Assembly: GCA_964633715.1 (NCBI GenBank)
Contig: CAZWHQ010000028.1
Location: 1 to 54,208 of the forward strand
DNA length: 54,208 nt
Direction: 5' to 3'
Source of the DNA: JAUWVG01 sp964633715
GTDB lineage: Bacteria > Acidobacteriota > Aminicenantia > Aminicenantales > Aminicenantaceae
In this document: one piece after another, positions 25,556-34,573 of the stretch
How the letters are laid out: the number at the start of each line of letters is the position of its first letter
Numbering within the stretch: the stretch's first letter is position 1
Made by a program: the position numbers and the translations under genes
The notes under the pieces: model-generated
Database searches by the model: none
What the model saw: the letters and a program-made list of their open reading frames with translations, nothing else
What the model was told of the DNA's origin: nothing

Positions 25556-26863
25556 ATGACACAATTAAGCGAAGCAAGAAAAGGCAATGTGACTGAAGCC
25601 ATAAAAGCAGTTGCTGAGGAAGAAAATCTCCCGCTTGATACTCTTCTTCAACTTATTTCTCAAGGAAAAGTTGTCATCCCTTTTAATCCCATTCATTCCC
25701 CTATTCATGTTGTCGGGATTGGCCACAAACTCAGGACAAAAGTGAATGTCAATATTGGAAGTTCGGCAGATTTTCCGGAATTGGAAAATGAACTCGCAAA
25801 AGTCAAAATCTCCCTCCAATACAAGACCGACACCATCATGGATCTGAGTACTGGGGGAAACATAAAAAAGATTCGCCAAGCAATCCTCAAAGCAGCAAGG
25901 ATCCCTCTGGGAACGGTTCCGATCTACGAAGCAGCCATAAAAACTCTCCAGGAACATGAGTCGATTATTGCAATGGATGAAGAAGACCTCTTTGATGTAA
26001 TTGAAGAGCAGGCCAAACAGGGTGTGGATTTTATGACCATCCACGCAGGCCTGACCCTCAAAGCATTGGAGCGATTAAAAAAACAAACACGGATCGCCGG
26101 TGTCGTCTCGAGAGGAGGGGCATTCCATGTTGCCTGGATGCTGCACAACCAGAAAGAAAATCCTCTCTATGCCAATTTTGACAGGCTCCTCGAGATAGCT
26201 AGAAAATACGATGTTTGCTTAAGCCTTGGGGATGGACTCCGTCCCGGATCTATTCTGGATGCAACCGATCGTGCTCAAATCGAAGAACTGCTCACACTGG
26301 GTGAACTCGTTTCAGAAACATGGAGCCGTGATGTTCAAGTTATGGTCGAAGGACCCGGACACGTGCCTCTCGACCAGATCGAAATGAATATGAAAATCCA
26401 AAAACGGGTCTGTCTGGACGCACCCTTCTACGTTTTGGGTCCTCTTGTGACGGACATCGCTCCCGGATATGATCACATCGTCTCTGCTATAGGAGGAACC
26501 GTTGCGGCGGCGGCAGGAGCCGATTTCCTCTGCTATGTCACTCCCTGTGAACACTTAGGTCTCCCTTCTGTGGACGATGTCAAAGAAGGCCTTATCGCAT
26601 CAAGAATCGCGGCACACGCGGCCGATATCGTCAAAGGAGTCAAAGGGGCCGTCGATAAAGATCTGAAGCTCTCTGAAGCACGGAGAAACCTCGATTGGGA
26701 AGAACAGAAAAAACTGGTTATAGATCCAGAAAAATTTGAAATAATAAGGAATAAAAGAAAATCTAATTCTGAGGCCTGCTCCATGTGTGGAAATTTTTGT
26801 GCCTTAAAAATTGTCGACGATTTCCTCGACCATCCAGGAGACGCCGATGAATATACCTGCTGA
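25556..26863 (+). CDS. thiC: Phosphomethylpyrimidine synthase ThiC
   Basis: A 435-residue radical SAM enzyme that turns aminoimidazole ribotide into HMP phosphate for thiamine synthesis. The family core is clear: NVNIGSS, MDLSTGG, PLGTVPIYEA, DFMTIHAG, SRGG, the SLGDGLRPG and EGPGHVP motifs, and the C-terminal CSMCGNFC cluster that binds [4Fe-4S]. It is a short, anaerobe-type ThiC without the long N-terminal domain of E. coli ThiC. The ATG at 25556 has AGGTG nine bases upstream; a GTG at 25544 is inside that site. No TPP riboswitch fits in the 87-bp gap before it. Thiamine diphosphate is the cofactor of the VOR enzyme encoded at 32723. Confidence 0.95.
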   Translation: MTQLSEARKGNVTEAIKAVAEEENLPLDTLLQLISQGKVVIPFNPIHSPIHVVGIGHKLRTKVNVNIGSSADFPELENELAKVKISLQYKTDTIMDLSTGGNIKKIRQAILKAARIPLGTVPIYEAAIKTLQEHESIIAMDEEDLFDVIEEQAKQGVDFMTIHAGLTLKALERLKKQTRIAGVVSRGGAFHVAWMLHNQKENPLYANFDRLLEIARKYDVCLSLGDGLRPGSILDATDRAQIEELLTLGELVSETWSRDVQVMVEGPGHVPLDQIEMNMKIQKRVCLDAPFYVLGPLVTDIAPGYDHIVSAIGGTVAAAAGADFLCYVTPCEHLGLPSVDDVKEGLIASRIAAHAADIVKGVKGAVDKDLKLSEARRNLDWEEQKKLVIDPEKFEIIRNKRKSNSEACSMCGNFCALKIVDDFLDHPGDADEYTC

Positions 26864-27683
26864 TAGACTTCTTTTCGGAACTGCTGGAGTACCGCATTCC
26901 TCCCCAGGAACTTCGTCACTTGCAGGAATGAAACATATCGCCCATCTCGGATTAGACTGTATGGAAGTCGAATTTGTCAAAGGCGTTAAGATGGGGAGTG
27001 ACACGGCAAAAAAAATCGCAGAAGCCGCTCAAAAACTCAATATCAGATTAAGTGTTCATGCACCTTACTATATCAATCTGAATTCCCCAGATAAGGGGAA
27101 GCGGCTGGCAAGTCAAGAGCGCATTTTAAATTCGGCAAGACTGGCCGCTATTTGTGGCGCACAAGATGTCGTCTTTCACTGTGGTTACTATGGAAAGGCA
27201 TCCCCTGAAGAGACATTTCAAAATATAAAAAATGGACTCAAAGAAATCGTTTCTATTCTAAAATCAGAGAGAACACCCGTGAGTCTCAGGGCAGAAACCA
27301 TGGGAAAAAAAGCTCAATTTGGATCACTTGAAGAAATTTTGCTTCTTTGTCGGGAGGTGGAGGGCCTTTTTCCCTGCCTTGATTTCTGCCATATTCATGC
27401 ACGAGACGGAAAAGTCAACAGTTACTTGGAATTCTACAGAATCCTCACAAAGATTGCTAAAAAGCTCGGGAAAGAATCCCTATCCAACCTTCACATTCAC
27501 ATTTCCGGAGTGGAATACAGTACTAAGGGTGAGGTCAGGCACCTCAATTTAAAAGAATCTGATTTCAAATACGACGAATGGATACAGGCTCTCAAAGATT
27601 TTGATGTTAAAGGCATGGTGATCTGCGAAAGCCCCATTCAAGAACAGGACGCTGTTTTGCTCAAAAATTTGTTTTACTGTTGA
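26847..27683 (+). CDS. Endonuclease IV-like TIM-barrel protein
   Basis: A 278-residue member of the AP endonuclease 2 (Nfo) superfamily. It shows the metal-site pattern of the family: VHAPYYINL, HCGYYG, RAETMGK, LDFCHIHARDG, HIHISGV and VICESP, with His, Glu and Asp ligands at the usual places. It looks like the archaeal/anaerobe type of endonuclease IV, which cuts at abasic sites in DNA; a sugar isomerase-like activity cannot be ruled out. The start at 26847 has CAGGAGAC as ribosome site and overlaps the end of thiC by 17 bp, so the two are co-transcribed. Confidence 0.85.
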   Translation: MNIPADRLLFGTAGVPHSSPGTSSLAGMKHIAHLGLDCMEVEFVKGVKMGSDTAKKIAEAAQKLNIRLSVHAPYYINLNSPDKGKRLASQERILNSARLAAICGAQDVVFHCGYYGKASPEETFQNIKNGLKEIVSILKSERTPVSLRAETMGKKAQFGSLEEILLLCREVEGLFPCLDFCHIHARDGKVNSYLEFYRILTKIAKKLGKESLSNLHIHISGVEYSTKGEVRHLNLKESDFKYDEWIQALKDFDVKGMVICESPIQEQDAVLLKNLFYC

Positions 27684-27776
27684 CATACCTGGAATATTCA
27701 GTTGATATCATTGAAGATTAATGATAGGGTCAGCAGTTTTTATGCATAATTCAGGTTTATTTATCGGAGGGAAGAC

Positions 27777-29201
27777 ATGAAGAACTACAAAATTTTAATC
27801 AACGGTTTGTGGGAAAACGGAAATATTTTAAGGGAATTCAAATCTCCATATGATCAGAAAGTCTTTGCGGCCATTCATTTTGCCGATAAACAGCAGGTTC
27901 AAAAGACCATCCATTATGCAGACCAAGCCTTTCAAAAAACAAAGTCTCTTTCCAGTTTCGAGAGGTTCGAAATATTGAGTTTTATCTCATCAGAGATAAT
28001 ACGAAGGAAAGAGGAACTGGCCGCATCCATTTCCCTGTCAGCAGGAAAGCCCATAACATCTTCCCGCGTTGAAACCGATAGAGCCGCCAATACTTTTCAG
28101 GTTGCAGCCGAAGAGGCCAAGAGGCAAGGTGGAGAGATTGTCCCCCTGGATTGGAGTTTTCAGACAAAAAAAAGGTGGGGACTCACGCGGCGGTTCCCTA
28201 TTGGTGTTGTCGTTGGGATCACCCCTTTTAACTTTCCCCTCAATCTTGTCGCCCATAAGGTTGCACCGGCTATTGCCTGCGGAAATCCTGTGATAATACG
28301 ACCGGCATCCCAGGTGTCGATCACATCACTTCTGCTCGGTGAGATTATCAACGAAAGTGGATTGCCCAAAGGAGGGATCAATATTGTTCCTTGTGGATAC
28401 GAAGAGGCAAGTTCCCTCCTCGAGGACGAAAGAGTAAAAAAAGTCACTTTTACAGGAAGTCCAGAAATCGGTTGGGGTCTAAAAAAACAGGCTTATAAGA
28501 AAAAAGTGACATTAGAGTTGGGTGGAAATGCAGCCGTTGTCATTGAGCCCGATACCGATCTAGACTTCGCACTGTCCAGAACCCTTTTGGGAGCCTTTTC
28601 CTTCTCCGGACAAATATGCATCTCCATCCAGCGCGTATTTCTGCATGAAAAAATTTATGATTCTTTTATGGCTGATTTTCTGACGGCAACAAAAAAATTA
28701 AAAATAGGGAATCCTTTAAATAAAGACACGGATATCGGGCCAATGATCAACACGGGTGCCGCACAACAGATCGAAGAATGGGTCAACGAGGCTCTTGATA
28801 AGGGTGGCCATCTTGTGACTGGCGGTCAAAGAAAAGGCACTTTCTTTGAACCCACGATCTTGGAGAACGTCAATCCGGATCTACAGGTGTCCTGCCAGGA
28901 AGCCTTCGCACCAATAGTTGTTGTCTCCCCCTACAGAGATTTTGAAGAGGCCCTGAAAGAAGTGAATCATTCAAAATATGGACTTCAGGCTGGGGTCTTC
29001 ACGAGGGATCTTCAGAAAGCTTTTTTTGCATTCGAAACCCTTGATGTCGGAGGAGTGATTGTCAACGATATCCCAACCTTCCGCATTGATCATATGCCTT
29101 ACGGAGGTGTCAAGGAATCCGGATTTGGACGAGAAGGTCTCAAATATGCCATTGAAGAGATGACCGAGTTGAAACTTATGGCAATAAATTTAGCAGAATA
29201 A
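27777..29201 (+). CDS. NAD(P)-dependent aldehyde dehydrogenase
   Basis: A 474-residue aldehyde dehydrogenase oxidising an aldehyde to an acid, or to an acyl-phosphate or CoA in related groups. Seen: the NAD-binding TPFNFPLNL motif, the catalytic glutamate in VTLELGGNA (about residue 245), the catalytic cysteine in SGQICISIQR (about 280), FTGSPEIG and the C-terminal YGGVKESGFGREG motif. It belongs to the lactaldehyde/glyceraldehyde-3-phosphate GapN-like group, but substrate is not certain. A strong ribosome site (CGGAGGG) precedes the ATG by 8 nt. The GT39 gene follows after 15 bp. Confidence 0.93.
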   Translation: MKNYKILINGLWENGNILREFKSPYDQKVFAAIHFADKQQVQKTIHYADQAFQKTKSLSSFERFEILSFISSEIIRRKEELAASISLSAGKPITSSRVETDRAANTFQVAAEEAKRQGGEIVPLDWSFQTKKRWGLTRRFPIGVVVGITPFNFPLNLVAHKVAPAIACGNPVIIRPASQVSITSLLLGEIINESGLPKGGINIVPCGYEEASSLLEDERVKKVTFTGSPEIGWGLKKQAYKKKVTLELGGNAAVVIEPDTDLDFALSRTLLGAFSFSGQICISIQRVFLHEKIYDSFMADFLTATKKLKIGNPLNKDTDIGPMINTGAAQQIEEWVNEALDKGGHLVTGGQRKGTFFEPTILENVNPDLQVSCQEAFAPIVVVSPYRDFEEALKEVNHSKYGLQAGVFTRDLQKAFFAFETLDVGGVIVNDIPTFRIDHMPYGGVKESGFGREGLKYAIEEMTELKLMAINLAE

Positions 29202-29216
29202 AAATACTATATCCTT

Positions 29217-30440
29217 ATGGACAATAAAAGAATCCTTCTTGTTATACTTATCCTCTGCTTGCTGCTCAGGCTCGTTTGGGTTTTTGTTTTCACTCCACTG
29301 GAATTGACAGATGACCCCAAGGCATATGACACCATCGCTAAAGGTCTTGTTCAAGGAGAAGGATATCATGAAGGAGGGAAACGGGCTTTTCGCCCCCCCG
29401 GATACCCCTATTTTTTAGCCGCTCTTTATTCCTTATTTGGAGCTCATCCTTTGTCCGTAACACTTGTCCAAACCGTTCTGGCCGTAATCACATGTCTGCT
29501 CATTTTTCTTCTAGGAAACAGACTTGCGAGTGAACGCACGGGTCTCTGGGCAGCCGGTTTTTTTGCTGTCTATCCACAATTTATCCGCTATCCAGGAAAT
29601 TTATATGTTGAAACACTGTTTATCTTTCTTTTTCTTTATGCAATGGTTTTTCTCTTTGATCTAGTAAAACAACCATCCTATCCAAAATCGATTATAGCAG
29701 GAATTTTATTGGGCCTTTCTGCACTCGTCAGGGAAGTCACCTTATTTCTAATCCTGCCAATACTTCTTTGGGCAATTCTGGTGATGAAGAGCTATCCAGA
29801 TAAAAAACAATGGAGAAAAGAGCTGTGTGTTTTTGTAATGTTTTTTGTTCTGACAATTTTACCCTGGACACTCCGGAATTATTTTCTTTTTCACAGCTTT
29901 GTCCCAATCTCTACAAACGGTGGATTTAACTTTTATATAGGGAATAATCCACAAGCAACAGGTGAGTATAATTCTGAGGCCGCCGCCAAACTAAAATGGC
30001 CGTTTCATCTCGGCAATGAAACGCCCGAGGAATTATTAAAACTGGAAATTGAAGAGCCAAAAACTGGTTACAAAAAGGGAATAAATTTTATTATAAAAAA
30101 TCCGGATCAATTTTTTCAGCTAGCTCTGAAAAAATTTGTCTTTCTCTGGCGCCCCCCCACCTACAAACTCAACATCCGAGAGAACTTCAATGAGACCATT
30201 TTTAGAATACTCTGGCTTATCAACTATCTTGTCCTCCTGATATTCGCTCTTCCCGGAATATGGATTTCCATCAAGAAATTTGGGAGAGAATGGATCCTCT
30301 TTCTTATGATTCTTTTTTCTGTAACAGGACTTCACATGCTTATGTACTCTGCAACGAGATATCGCCTCCCGTGGATTCCTTTTTTGATGATTTTCGCAGC
30401 CTCGGCAATGGACTCCGCATGGACCCATAGACATGGTTGA
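29217..30440 (+). CDS. GT39-family (ArnT/PMT-like) membrane glycosyltransferase
   Basis: A 407-residue polytopic protein with about nine to ten membrane helices. The first periplasmic loop carries the acidic motif LTDDPKAYDTIAKGL and GYHEGGKRAFRPPGYP, typical of PMT_2 enzymes that move a sugar from a polyprenyl-phosphate carrier to a lipid or protein in the periplasm. ILPWTLRNY (about residue 219) is also family-typical. It follows the aldehyde dehydrogenase after 15 bp without a clear ribosome site. A divergent relative begins at 53370, beside a polyprenyl-phosphate-sugar synthase-like gene that could supply its donor. Confidence 0.85.
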   Translation: MDNKRILLVILILCLLLRLVWVFVFTPLELTDDPKAYDTIAKGLVQGEGYHEGGKRAFRPPGYPYFLAALYSLFGAHPLSVTLVQTVLAVITCLLIFLLGNRLASERTGLWAAGFFAVYPQFIRYPGNLYVETLFIFLFLYAMVFLFDLVKQPSYPKSIIAGILLGLSALVREVTLFLILPILLWAILVMKSYPDKKQWRKELCVFVMFFVLTILPWTLRNYFLFHSFVPISTNGGFNFYIGNNPQATGEYNSEAAAKLKWPFHLGNETPEELLKLEIEEPKTGYKKGINFIIKNPDQFFQLALKKFVFLWRPPTYKLNIRENFNETIFRILWLINYLVLLIFALPGIWISIKKFGREWILFLMILFSVTGLHMLMYSATRYRLPWIPFLMIFAASAMDSAWTHRHG

Positions 30441-30460
30441 GACATTTTTCAGACATTCTC

Positions 30461-30512
30461 TTGACAGACATTTAAGTTAAATCTAAACTAAAAATTCATG
30501 TCCATTTATAAT
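30461..30512 (+). promoter_or_regulatory. Candidate promoter(s) of the fumarase-VOR operon
   Basis: TTGACA (30461-30466), 17-bp spacer, TAAACT (30484-30489). A second perfect -10, TATAAT, lies at 30507-30512 without a good -35. Either could drive the operon starting at 30535. Confidence 0.4.
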
Positions 30513-30534
30513 AGTTAATTCCCGGAGGTATTTT

Positions 30535-31392
30535 ATGAAAACAATTAATCTGTCCGAAGTCAGGGACAAAATAAAAGAACTTGTCCAGACTGGCAACTAT
30601 GTGCTTCAGGATGATGTCGTCGATGTCATCAACGAGATGAAAGAAAAAGAAGAATCCCCGGCAGGAAGGGCTGTTTTTGAACAAATTCTCAAAAATGCTG
30701 AGATTGCCAAGACTGAAAAATTAGGGCTTTGTCAGGACACAGGCCTCGCCATATTTTTTGTAGAGCTCGGTGAGGATGTCACGCTGAACAAAGACGATGG
30801 CCTCGGAAGCCTTAAGGAAACCATCATTGAAGGTTCGAAAGCAGGATATGAGGAAGGGTACCTCAGAAAATCTGTTGTGGAGGACCCCATCAGGAGAAAG
30901 AATACCGGAGATAATACACCGGTTTTTATTCATTGGGAACTGGAACCAGGAGATGCCTTTAAATTGACATTCATCGCCAAAGGAGGAGGGGCAGAAAACA
31001 TGAGTGCCGTTCGCATGTTCGCTCCAGCAGCCGGTCAGCAGGGAATCGAAGACTTTGTTGTTGAAACCGCAGACAAGGGCGGTTCGAATCCTTGTCCACC
31101 TATCGTAGTTGGTGTGGGAGTAGGCGGAAATTTTGAATACTCCGCCCTCTTAGCTAAAAAGGCTCTGTTGAGAAAACCCCTGGGTTCTCATAATGCAGAT
31201 CCATTTTATGCGGATATGGAAAAAAGACTTCTCAAGCGGATCAACAATCTTGGGATAGGTCCCCAGGGAATGGGAGGCCGGTGCACATCCTTGGCTGTTC
31301 ATGTTGAGGCATTTCCCTGTCATATCGCCTCCATGCCCGCGGCCGTTAATATCCAGTGTCATTCGCACAGAGTGATGTCATTCGAACTCTAA
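30535..31392 (+). CDS. Fumarate hydratase class I, alpha subunit
   Basis: A 285-residue protein matching the N-terminal (alpha) half of class I fumarase/L(+)-tartrate dehydratase. These enzymes bind a [4Fe-4S] cluster that activates water for fumarate-malate interconversion. Cysteine-bearing motifs are present: GLCQDTG, GGSNPCPP, GGRCTSLAVHVE and the C-terminal FPCHIASMP and IQCHSHR. A beta subunit of about 180 residues is needed but is not adjacent or elsewhere in the window. A strong ribosome site (CCCGGAGG) precedes the ATG. The ferredoxin-like gene of the 2-oxoacid oxidoreductase follows after 19 bp, so both belong to one operon for reductive or oxidative TCA-type carbon flow. Confidence 0.93.
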   Translation: MKTINLSEVRDKIKELVQTGNYVLQDDVVDVINEMKEKEESPAGRAVFEQILKNAEIAKTEKLGLCQDTGLAIFFVELGEDVTLNKDDGLGSLKETIIEGSKAGYEEGYLRKSVVEDPIRRKNTGDNTPVFIHWELEPGDAFKLTFIAKGGGAENMSAVRMFAPAAGQQGIEDFVVETADKGGSNPCPPIVVGVGVGGNFEYSALLAKKALLRKPLGSHNADPFYADMEKRLLKRINNLGIGPQGMGGRCTSLAVHVEAFPCHIASMPAAVNIQCHSHRVMSFEL

Positions 31393-31411
31393 CAGACACA
31401 AGGAGAACAAA

Positions 31412-31636
31412 ATGCCAGCTAAGGGATATGTAGAAATATCCATAGAGATTTGCAAGGGATGTAATTTGTGTGTCCTGCACTGCCCGACCGACTGCTTGGC
31501 ACTCAACACATCGGACACCAACACCTACGGATTGCACTACGCTTACCTGGTCGATGAAGACAAATGCATCGCCTGCCTGAATTGTTCTGTCATCTGTCCG
31601 GATGCAGCCATCAAGGTTTTCAAGAAAGTGGCTTAA
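31412..31636 (+). CDS. 2-oxoacid:ferredoxin oxidoreductase delta subunit (2[4Fe-4S])
   Basis: A 74-residue ferredoxin-type subunit with two CxxCxxCxxxC motifs: CKGCNLCVLHCP and CIACLNCSVICP. It passes electrons from the TPP centre of the complex to an external ferredoxin. It has an AAGGAG ribosome site and is followed after 16 bp by the alpha subunit. The order delta-alpha-beta-gamma matches KorDABC/VorDBAC operons. Confidence 0.93.
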   Translation: MPAKGYVEISIEICKGCNLCVLHCPTDCLALNTSDTNTYGLHYAYLVDEDKCIACLNCSVICPDAAIKVFKKVA

Positions 31637-31652
31637 TCGAGGGGAGGAAAAG

Positions 31653-32726
31653 TTGAGTGAATTCAAATTAATGAAAGGCAATGAAGCCCTTGCTGAGGCC
31701 GCTATTCGGGCAGGTCTTCAGGGATACTTCGGATACCCGATCACTCCACAGTCCGAAGTTATTGAGTATCTGGCACGAGAAGAACCCAAATACGACTATG
31801 TATTGATTCAAGCTGAAAGTGAGGTGGCAGCCGTAAACATGCTCTATGGAGCGGCCGGAGCAGGAGCCCGAGTGATGACAACAACATCCTCACCCGGATT
31901 TACTCTCATGCAGGAGGGCATTTCCTATATCGCCTGTGGAGAACTTCCCTGTGTGCTTGTCAACGTTGTCAGAGGAGGCCCTGGCCTTGGAACTGTCCAG
32001 CCCAGTCAGGGAGATTACTTCCAGGCTGTTAAAGGTGGAGGACATGGAGATTACAATTTGATTGTCCTCGGCCCAAACTCGGTTCAAGAAATGGTCGATT
32101 TTACATCTCTCGCATTTGAACTTGCAGATAAATACCTCACTCCCATCATACTGCTTGCAGATGGAGCCATCGGCCAGATGATGGAGAAGGTCGTACTCCC
32201 CTCTCCTACGGAATACAAACCCAATAAACCCTGGGCAACGACCGGGAAAACAACGGATAGGGAAAGGAATATCCTCACGACACTTTTTATCGAGTCGGAA
32301 GAAATGGAAAAGAGAAACGTGAAACTTCAAAAGAAGTTTAAAATCATGAAAGAAAATGAAGTGCGGTTTGAAGAATACAGAACAGATGATGCAGAAGTGA
32401 TCGTGACGGCCTTTGGGCTGTGTTCGAGAATAGCGAAAAAAACCGTCGACATGGGCAGAGACATGGGCATTAAATTGGGCCTTTTCCGCCCCATCTCTCT
32501 CTGGCCCTATCCTTACCTAGAACTGGAAAATATAGCCTCACGGGATTTTGTCAAATTTTTCATCTCTCTCGAGATGAACGCAGGACAAATGGTCGAAGAC
32601 GTCAAGCTGGCTGTCTGTGGAAAAAAACCTGTTCACTTCTACGGACGGATGGGTGGCATCGTCCCCACTCCAGAGGAGTTTTTCACAGAAATAAAACATC
32701 ACCTTGAAAAAGGAGACTTGAGATGA
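31653..32726 (+). CDS. vorB: 2-oxoacid:ferredoxin oxidoreductase alpha subunit (VorB type)
   Basis: A 357-residue subunit with the pyruvate:ferredoxin oxidoreductase domain I and II. MKGNEALAEAAIRAG, YFGYPITPQSEVIEYLA, QAESEVAAVNMLYGAAGAG, RGGPGLG and QPSQGDYFQA closely follow the VorB group (2-ketoisovalerate:ferredoxin oxidoreductase); 2-oxoglutarate is an alternative substrate. The start is a TTG at 31653, seven bases after GGGGAGG; the upstream ATG at 31602 lies inside the previous gene and the ATG at 31671 has no ribosome site. It overlaps the beta gene by 4 bp. Confidence 0.92.
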   Translation: MSEFKLMKGNEALAEAAIRAGLQGYFGYPITPQSEVIEYLAREEPKYDYVLIQAESEVAAVNMLYGAAGAGARVMTTTSSPGFTLMQEGISYIACGELPCVLVNVVRGGPGLGTVQPSQGDYFQAVKGGGHGDYNLIVLGPNSVQEMVDFTSLAFELADKYLTPIILLADGAIGQMMEKVVLPSPTEYKPNKPWATTGKTTDRERNILTTLFIESEEMEKRNVKLQKKFKIMKENEVRFEEYRTDDAEVIVTAFGLCSRIAKKTVDMGRDMGIKLGLFRPISLWPYPYLELENIASRDFVKFFISLEMNAGQMVEDVKLAVCGKKPVHFYGRMGGIVPTPEEFFTEIKHHLEKGDLR

Positions 32727-33478
32727 GAGAAGGTTACGAGTTGATCTATGAAAGACCAAAGACTCTCACCTCGACAAGGATGAGCTTTTGCCCCGGATGT
32801 TTTCATTCCACCATACACAAGCTTCTGATGGAACTGGTCGAGGAAATGGACATTCAAGATAAAATTGTCGGCGTCTGCCCTGTGGGATGCTCTGTCTTTT
32901 CCTACAAATATCTAGATATCGATATGCAGGAAGCGGCTCACGGCCGGGCAGCGGCTGTATGCACCGGTATCAAGCGTATGCTTCCCGACCGGATCGTGTT
33001 TTCTTATCAAGGAGATGGCGATCTTGCCGCCATCGGGACGGCCGAAACTCTTCATGCCTGTAACCGGGGAGAAAACTTCACTTTTATCTTTATCAACAAT
33101 GGAATCTACGGTATGACAGGCGGTCAGATGGCCCCGACGACATTAGTAGGCCAAAAAACATCGACCAGTCCCTACGGCCGGGATCCAGCCACAGCAGGCA
33201 TGCCGCTTAAAATGGCTGAGATAGTCTCCCAGTTCGACAGAGTGGCTTATGTGGAACGAGTCAGCTGCGACACTCCCGCACACACACGAAAAGCAAAAAA
33301 AGCTCTAAAAAATGCGTTTGAATTCCAGTTGTTAGGTTTGGGAACGACCTTTATTGAAGTGGCTTCAAACTGTCCCTCAGGATGGAAATGCACACCGGAA
33401 GAATCTTTGGACTGGATGAAGGAAAAAGTGTTTCCCTATTTTCCTCTGGGCGTATTCAAGAAACCGGAGAGAGGATAA
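32723..33478 (+). CDS. vorA: 2-oxoacid:ferredoxin oxidoreductase beta subunit (TPP-binding)
   Basis: A 251-residue subunit carrying the thiamine diphosphate site: GDGDLAAIG (about residues 99-107) and INNGIYGMTGGQ form the Mg-TPP motif. CPGCFHS near residue 22 and CPVGCS near 52 provide cysteines for an iron-sulfur centre. It decarboxylates the 2-oxoacid and passes electrons to the iron-sulfur chain. ATGA overlap with the alpha gene and an AAAGGAGAC ribosome site show coupling. Assignment of substrate follows that of the alpha subunit. Confidence 0.93.
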   Translation: MREGYELIYERPKTLTSTRMSFCPGCFHSTIHKLLMELVEEMDIQDKIVGVCPVGCSVFSYKYLDIDMQEAAHGRAAAVCTGIKRMLPDRIVFSYQGDGDLAAIGTAETLHACNRGENFTFIFINNGIYGMTGGQMAPTTLVGQKTSTSPYGRDPATAGMPLKMAEIVSQFDRVAYVERVSCDTPAHTRKAKKALKNAFEFQLLGLGTTFIEVASNCPSGWKCTPEESLDWMKEKVFPYFPLGVFKKPERG

Positions 33479-33479
33479 G

Positions 33480-34016
33480 ATGCTGCAAGAAATGATCTTT
33501 GCCGGATTTGGGGGTCAAGGAGTTCTGTCCATGGGAACACTCCTGGCCTATGCCGCGATGAAGGAAGGAAAAGAAATCAGCTGGATGCCTTCCTACGGAC
33601 CGGAAATGCGGGGAGGAACCGCAAACTGCATCGTCAACATCAGTGATTTGCCAATCTCATCCCCCATCGTGAGCAGATATGATGTGGGAGTGGTCCTTAA
33701 TTTGCCTTCTCTCAAGAAGTTTGAATCCCGAATAAAAGAGGGAGGCATTTTCATCTGGGAAAGCACCAATATCAAGCAGCCGCCAATCCGCTCAGATATC
33801 CGGATTTTTGCCCTACCTGCTCTCGAAAAGGCCACACATGAATTGAAAAATGTCCAAGTCATGAACATGATTGTTCTTGGGGCTTTGATCAAAATCAATC
33901 ACATCGTCAAAAAGGAATCTCTCCTTTTAGCACTCAGTGAGACTCTACCTGAACGGCACCATCATCTCATACCTCTCAATAAACAGGCGATTGAACTGGG
34001 CGAAAGTCTGGTTTAA
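33480..34016 (+). CDS. 2-oxoacid:ferredoxin oxidoreductase gamma subunit
   Basis: A 178-residue POR gamma-type subunit: FAGFGGQGVLSMG at the N-terminus, SWMPSYGPEMRGGTANC and PISSPIVSRYD are the family signature. It forms part of the CoA-binding shell of the complex. It begins one base after the beta gene and ends the operon. A 10-bp arm hairpin with no T-run lies at its stop codon, between it and the convergent ferritin-like gene. Confidence 0.93.
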   Translation: MLQEMIFAGFGGQGVLSMGTLLAYAAMKEGKEISWMPSYGPEMRGGTANCIVNISDLPISSPIVSRYDVGVVLNLPSLKKFESRIKEGGIFIWESTNIKQPPIRSDIRIFALPALEKATHELKNVQVMNMIVLGALIKINHIVKKESLLLALSETLPERHHHLIPLNKQAIELGESLV

Positions 34017-34035
34017 CTTGAATAATTCAGGTTAA
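34013..34035. terminator. Possible bidirectional hairpin between convergent genes
   Basis: TTAACTTGAA and TTCAGGTTAA pair (one G-U) across a 3-nt loop, between the stop codons of the gamma subunit and the ferritin-like gene. No run of T follows on either strand, so termination would be weak. Confidence 0.3.
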
Positions 34036-34542
34036 TTAATCTAAAGGCCAGAATTGATTGTCGAACCAAATTTTTTCTTTGAGTTCGTTATCCAGATCAG
34101 CCAGCATCTGCAGATGGCTAACTTCCCAATTCGACAGCCACTTATAAAGAGTTTTTTCACCTTCATCCTTGGCTTGGGAGGCTTGTTCTGAATAATATTT
34201 TACGGCCTTTTTTTCGAAATCGAGCGCGGCTGAAATGACGGCCGCTTCATAGCCGGCCGCATGCACTTTTTCGACGATGCCCTTCGAAAGAATCGGATCT
34301 ATTTTTTTTGGGGATAAATGCTCAAGTTCTGAGTCGTTTACCGTCATCGGTTGGTCATCAACTAAGGAGACATATTTTCTCAGCGCTTCGATATGCTTCT
34401 TCTCCTCACCTTCAAGCAGAGAAAACAAAGTTTTGACCTCAGGGATATCAGTTGTATTTGTTGCAGATTCATAGAGGGCCTTCCCACGGTATTCCAGTAA
34501 AAGTGCTCCTTTAAGGATATCGAGTCTGGTTGGCAAATCCAT
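34036..34542 (-). CDS. Ferritin-like/rubrerythrin-type diiron protein
   Basis: A 168-residue four-helix bundle protein. Diiron ligands appear as glutamate/histidine sets in LLEYRGKALYES, EGEEKKHIEAL, LDFEKKAVKYYSE and WEVSHLQML. It lacks the C-terminal rubredoxin domain of classical rubrerythrin. Such proteins reduce peroxide or store iron in anaerobes. A perfect AAAGGAGGAATT ribosome site precedes the ATG, and it lies 31 bp after ccdA, so it is probably co-transcribed with tlpA-ccdA. Confidence 0.85.
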   Translation of the reverse strand: MDLPTRLDILKGALLLEYRGKALYESATNTTDIPEVKTLFSLLEGEEKKHIEALRKYVSLVDDQPMTVNDSELEHLSPKKIDPILSKGIVEKVHAAGYEAAVISAALDFEKKAVKYYSEQASQAKDEGEKTLYKWLSNWEVSHLQMLADLDNELKEKIWFDNQFWPLD

Positions 34543-34573
34543 AATTCCTCCTTTGAGATTTGAATAAAAGGTC

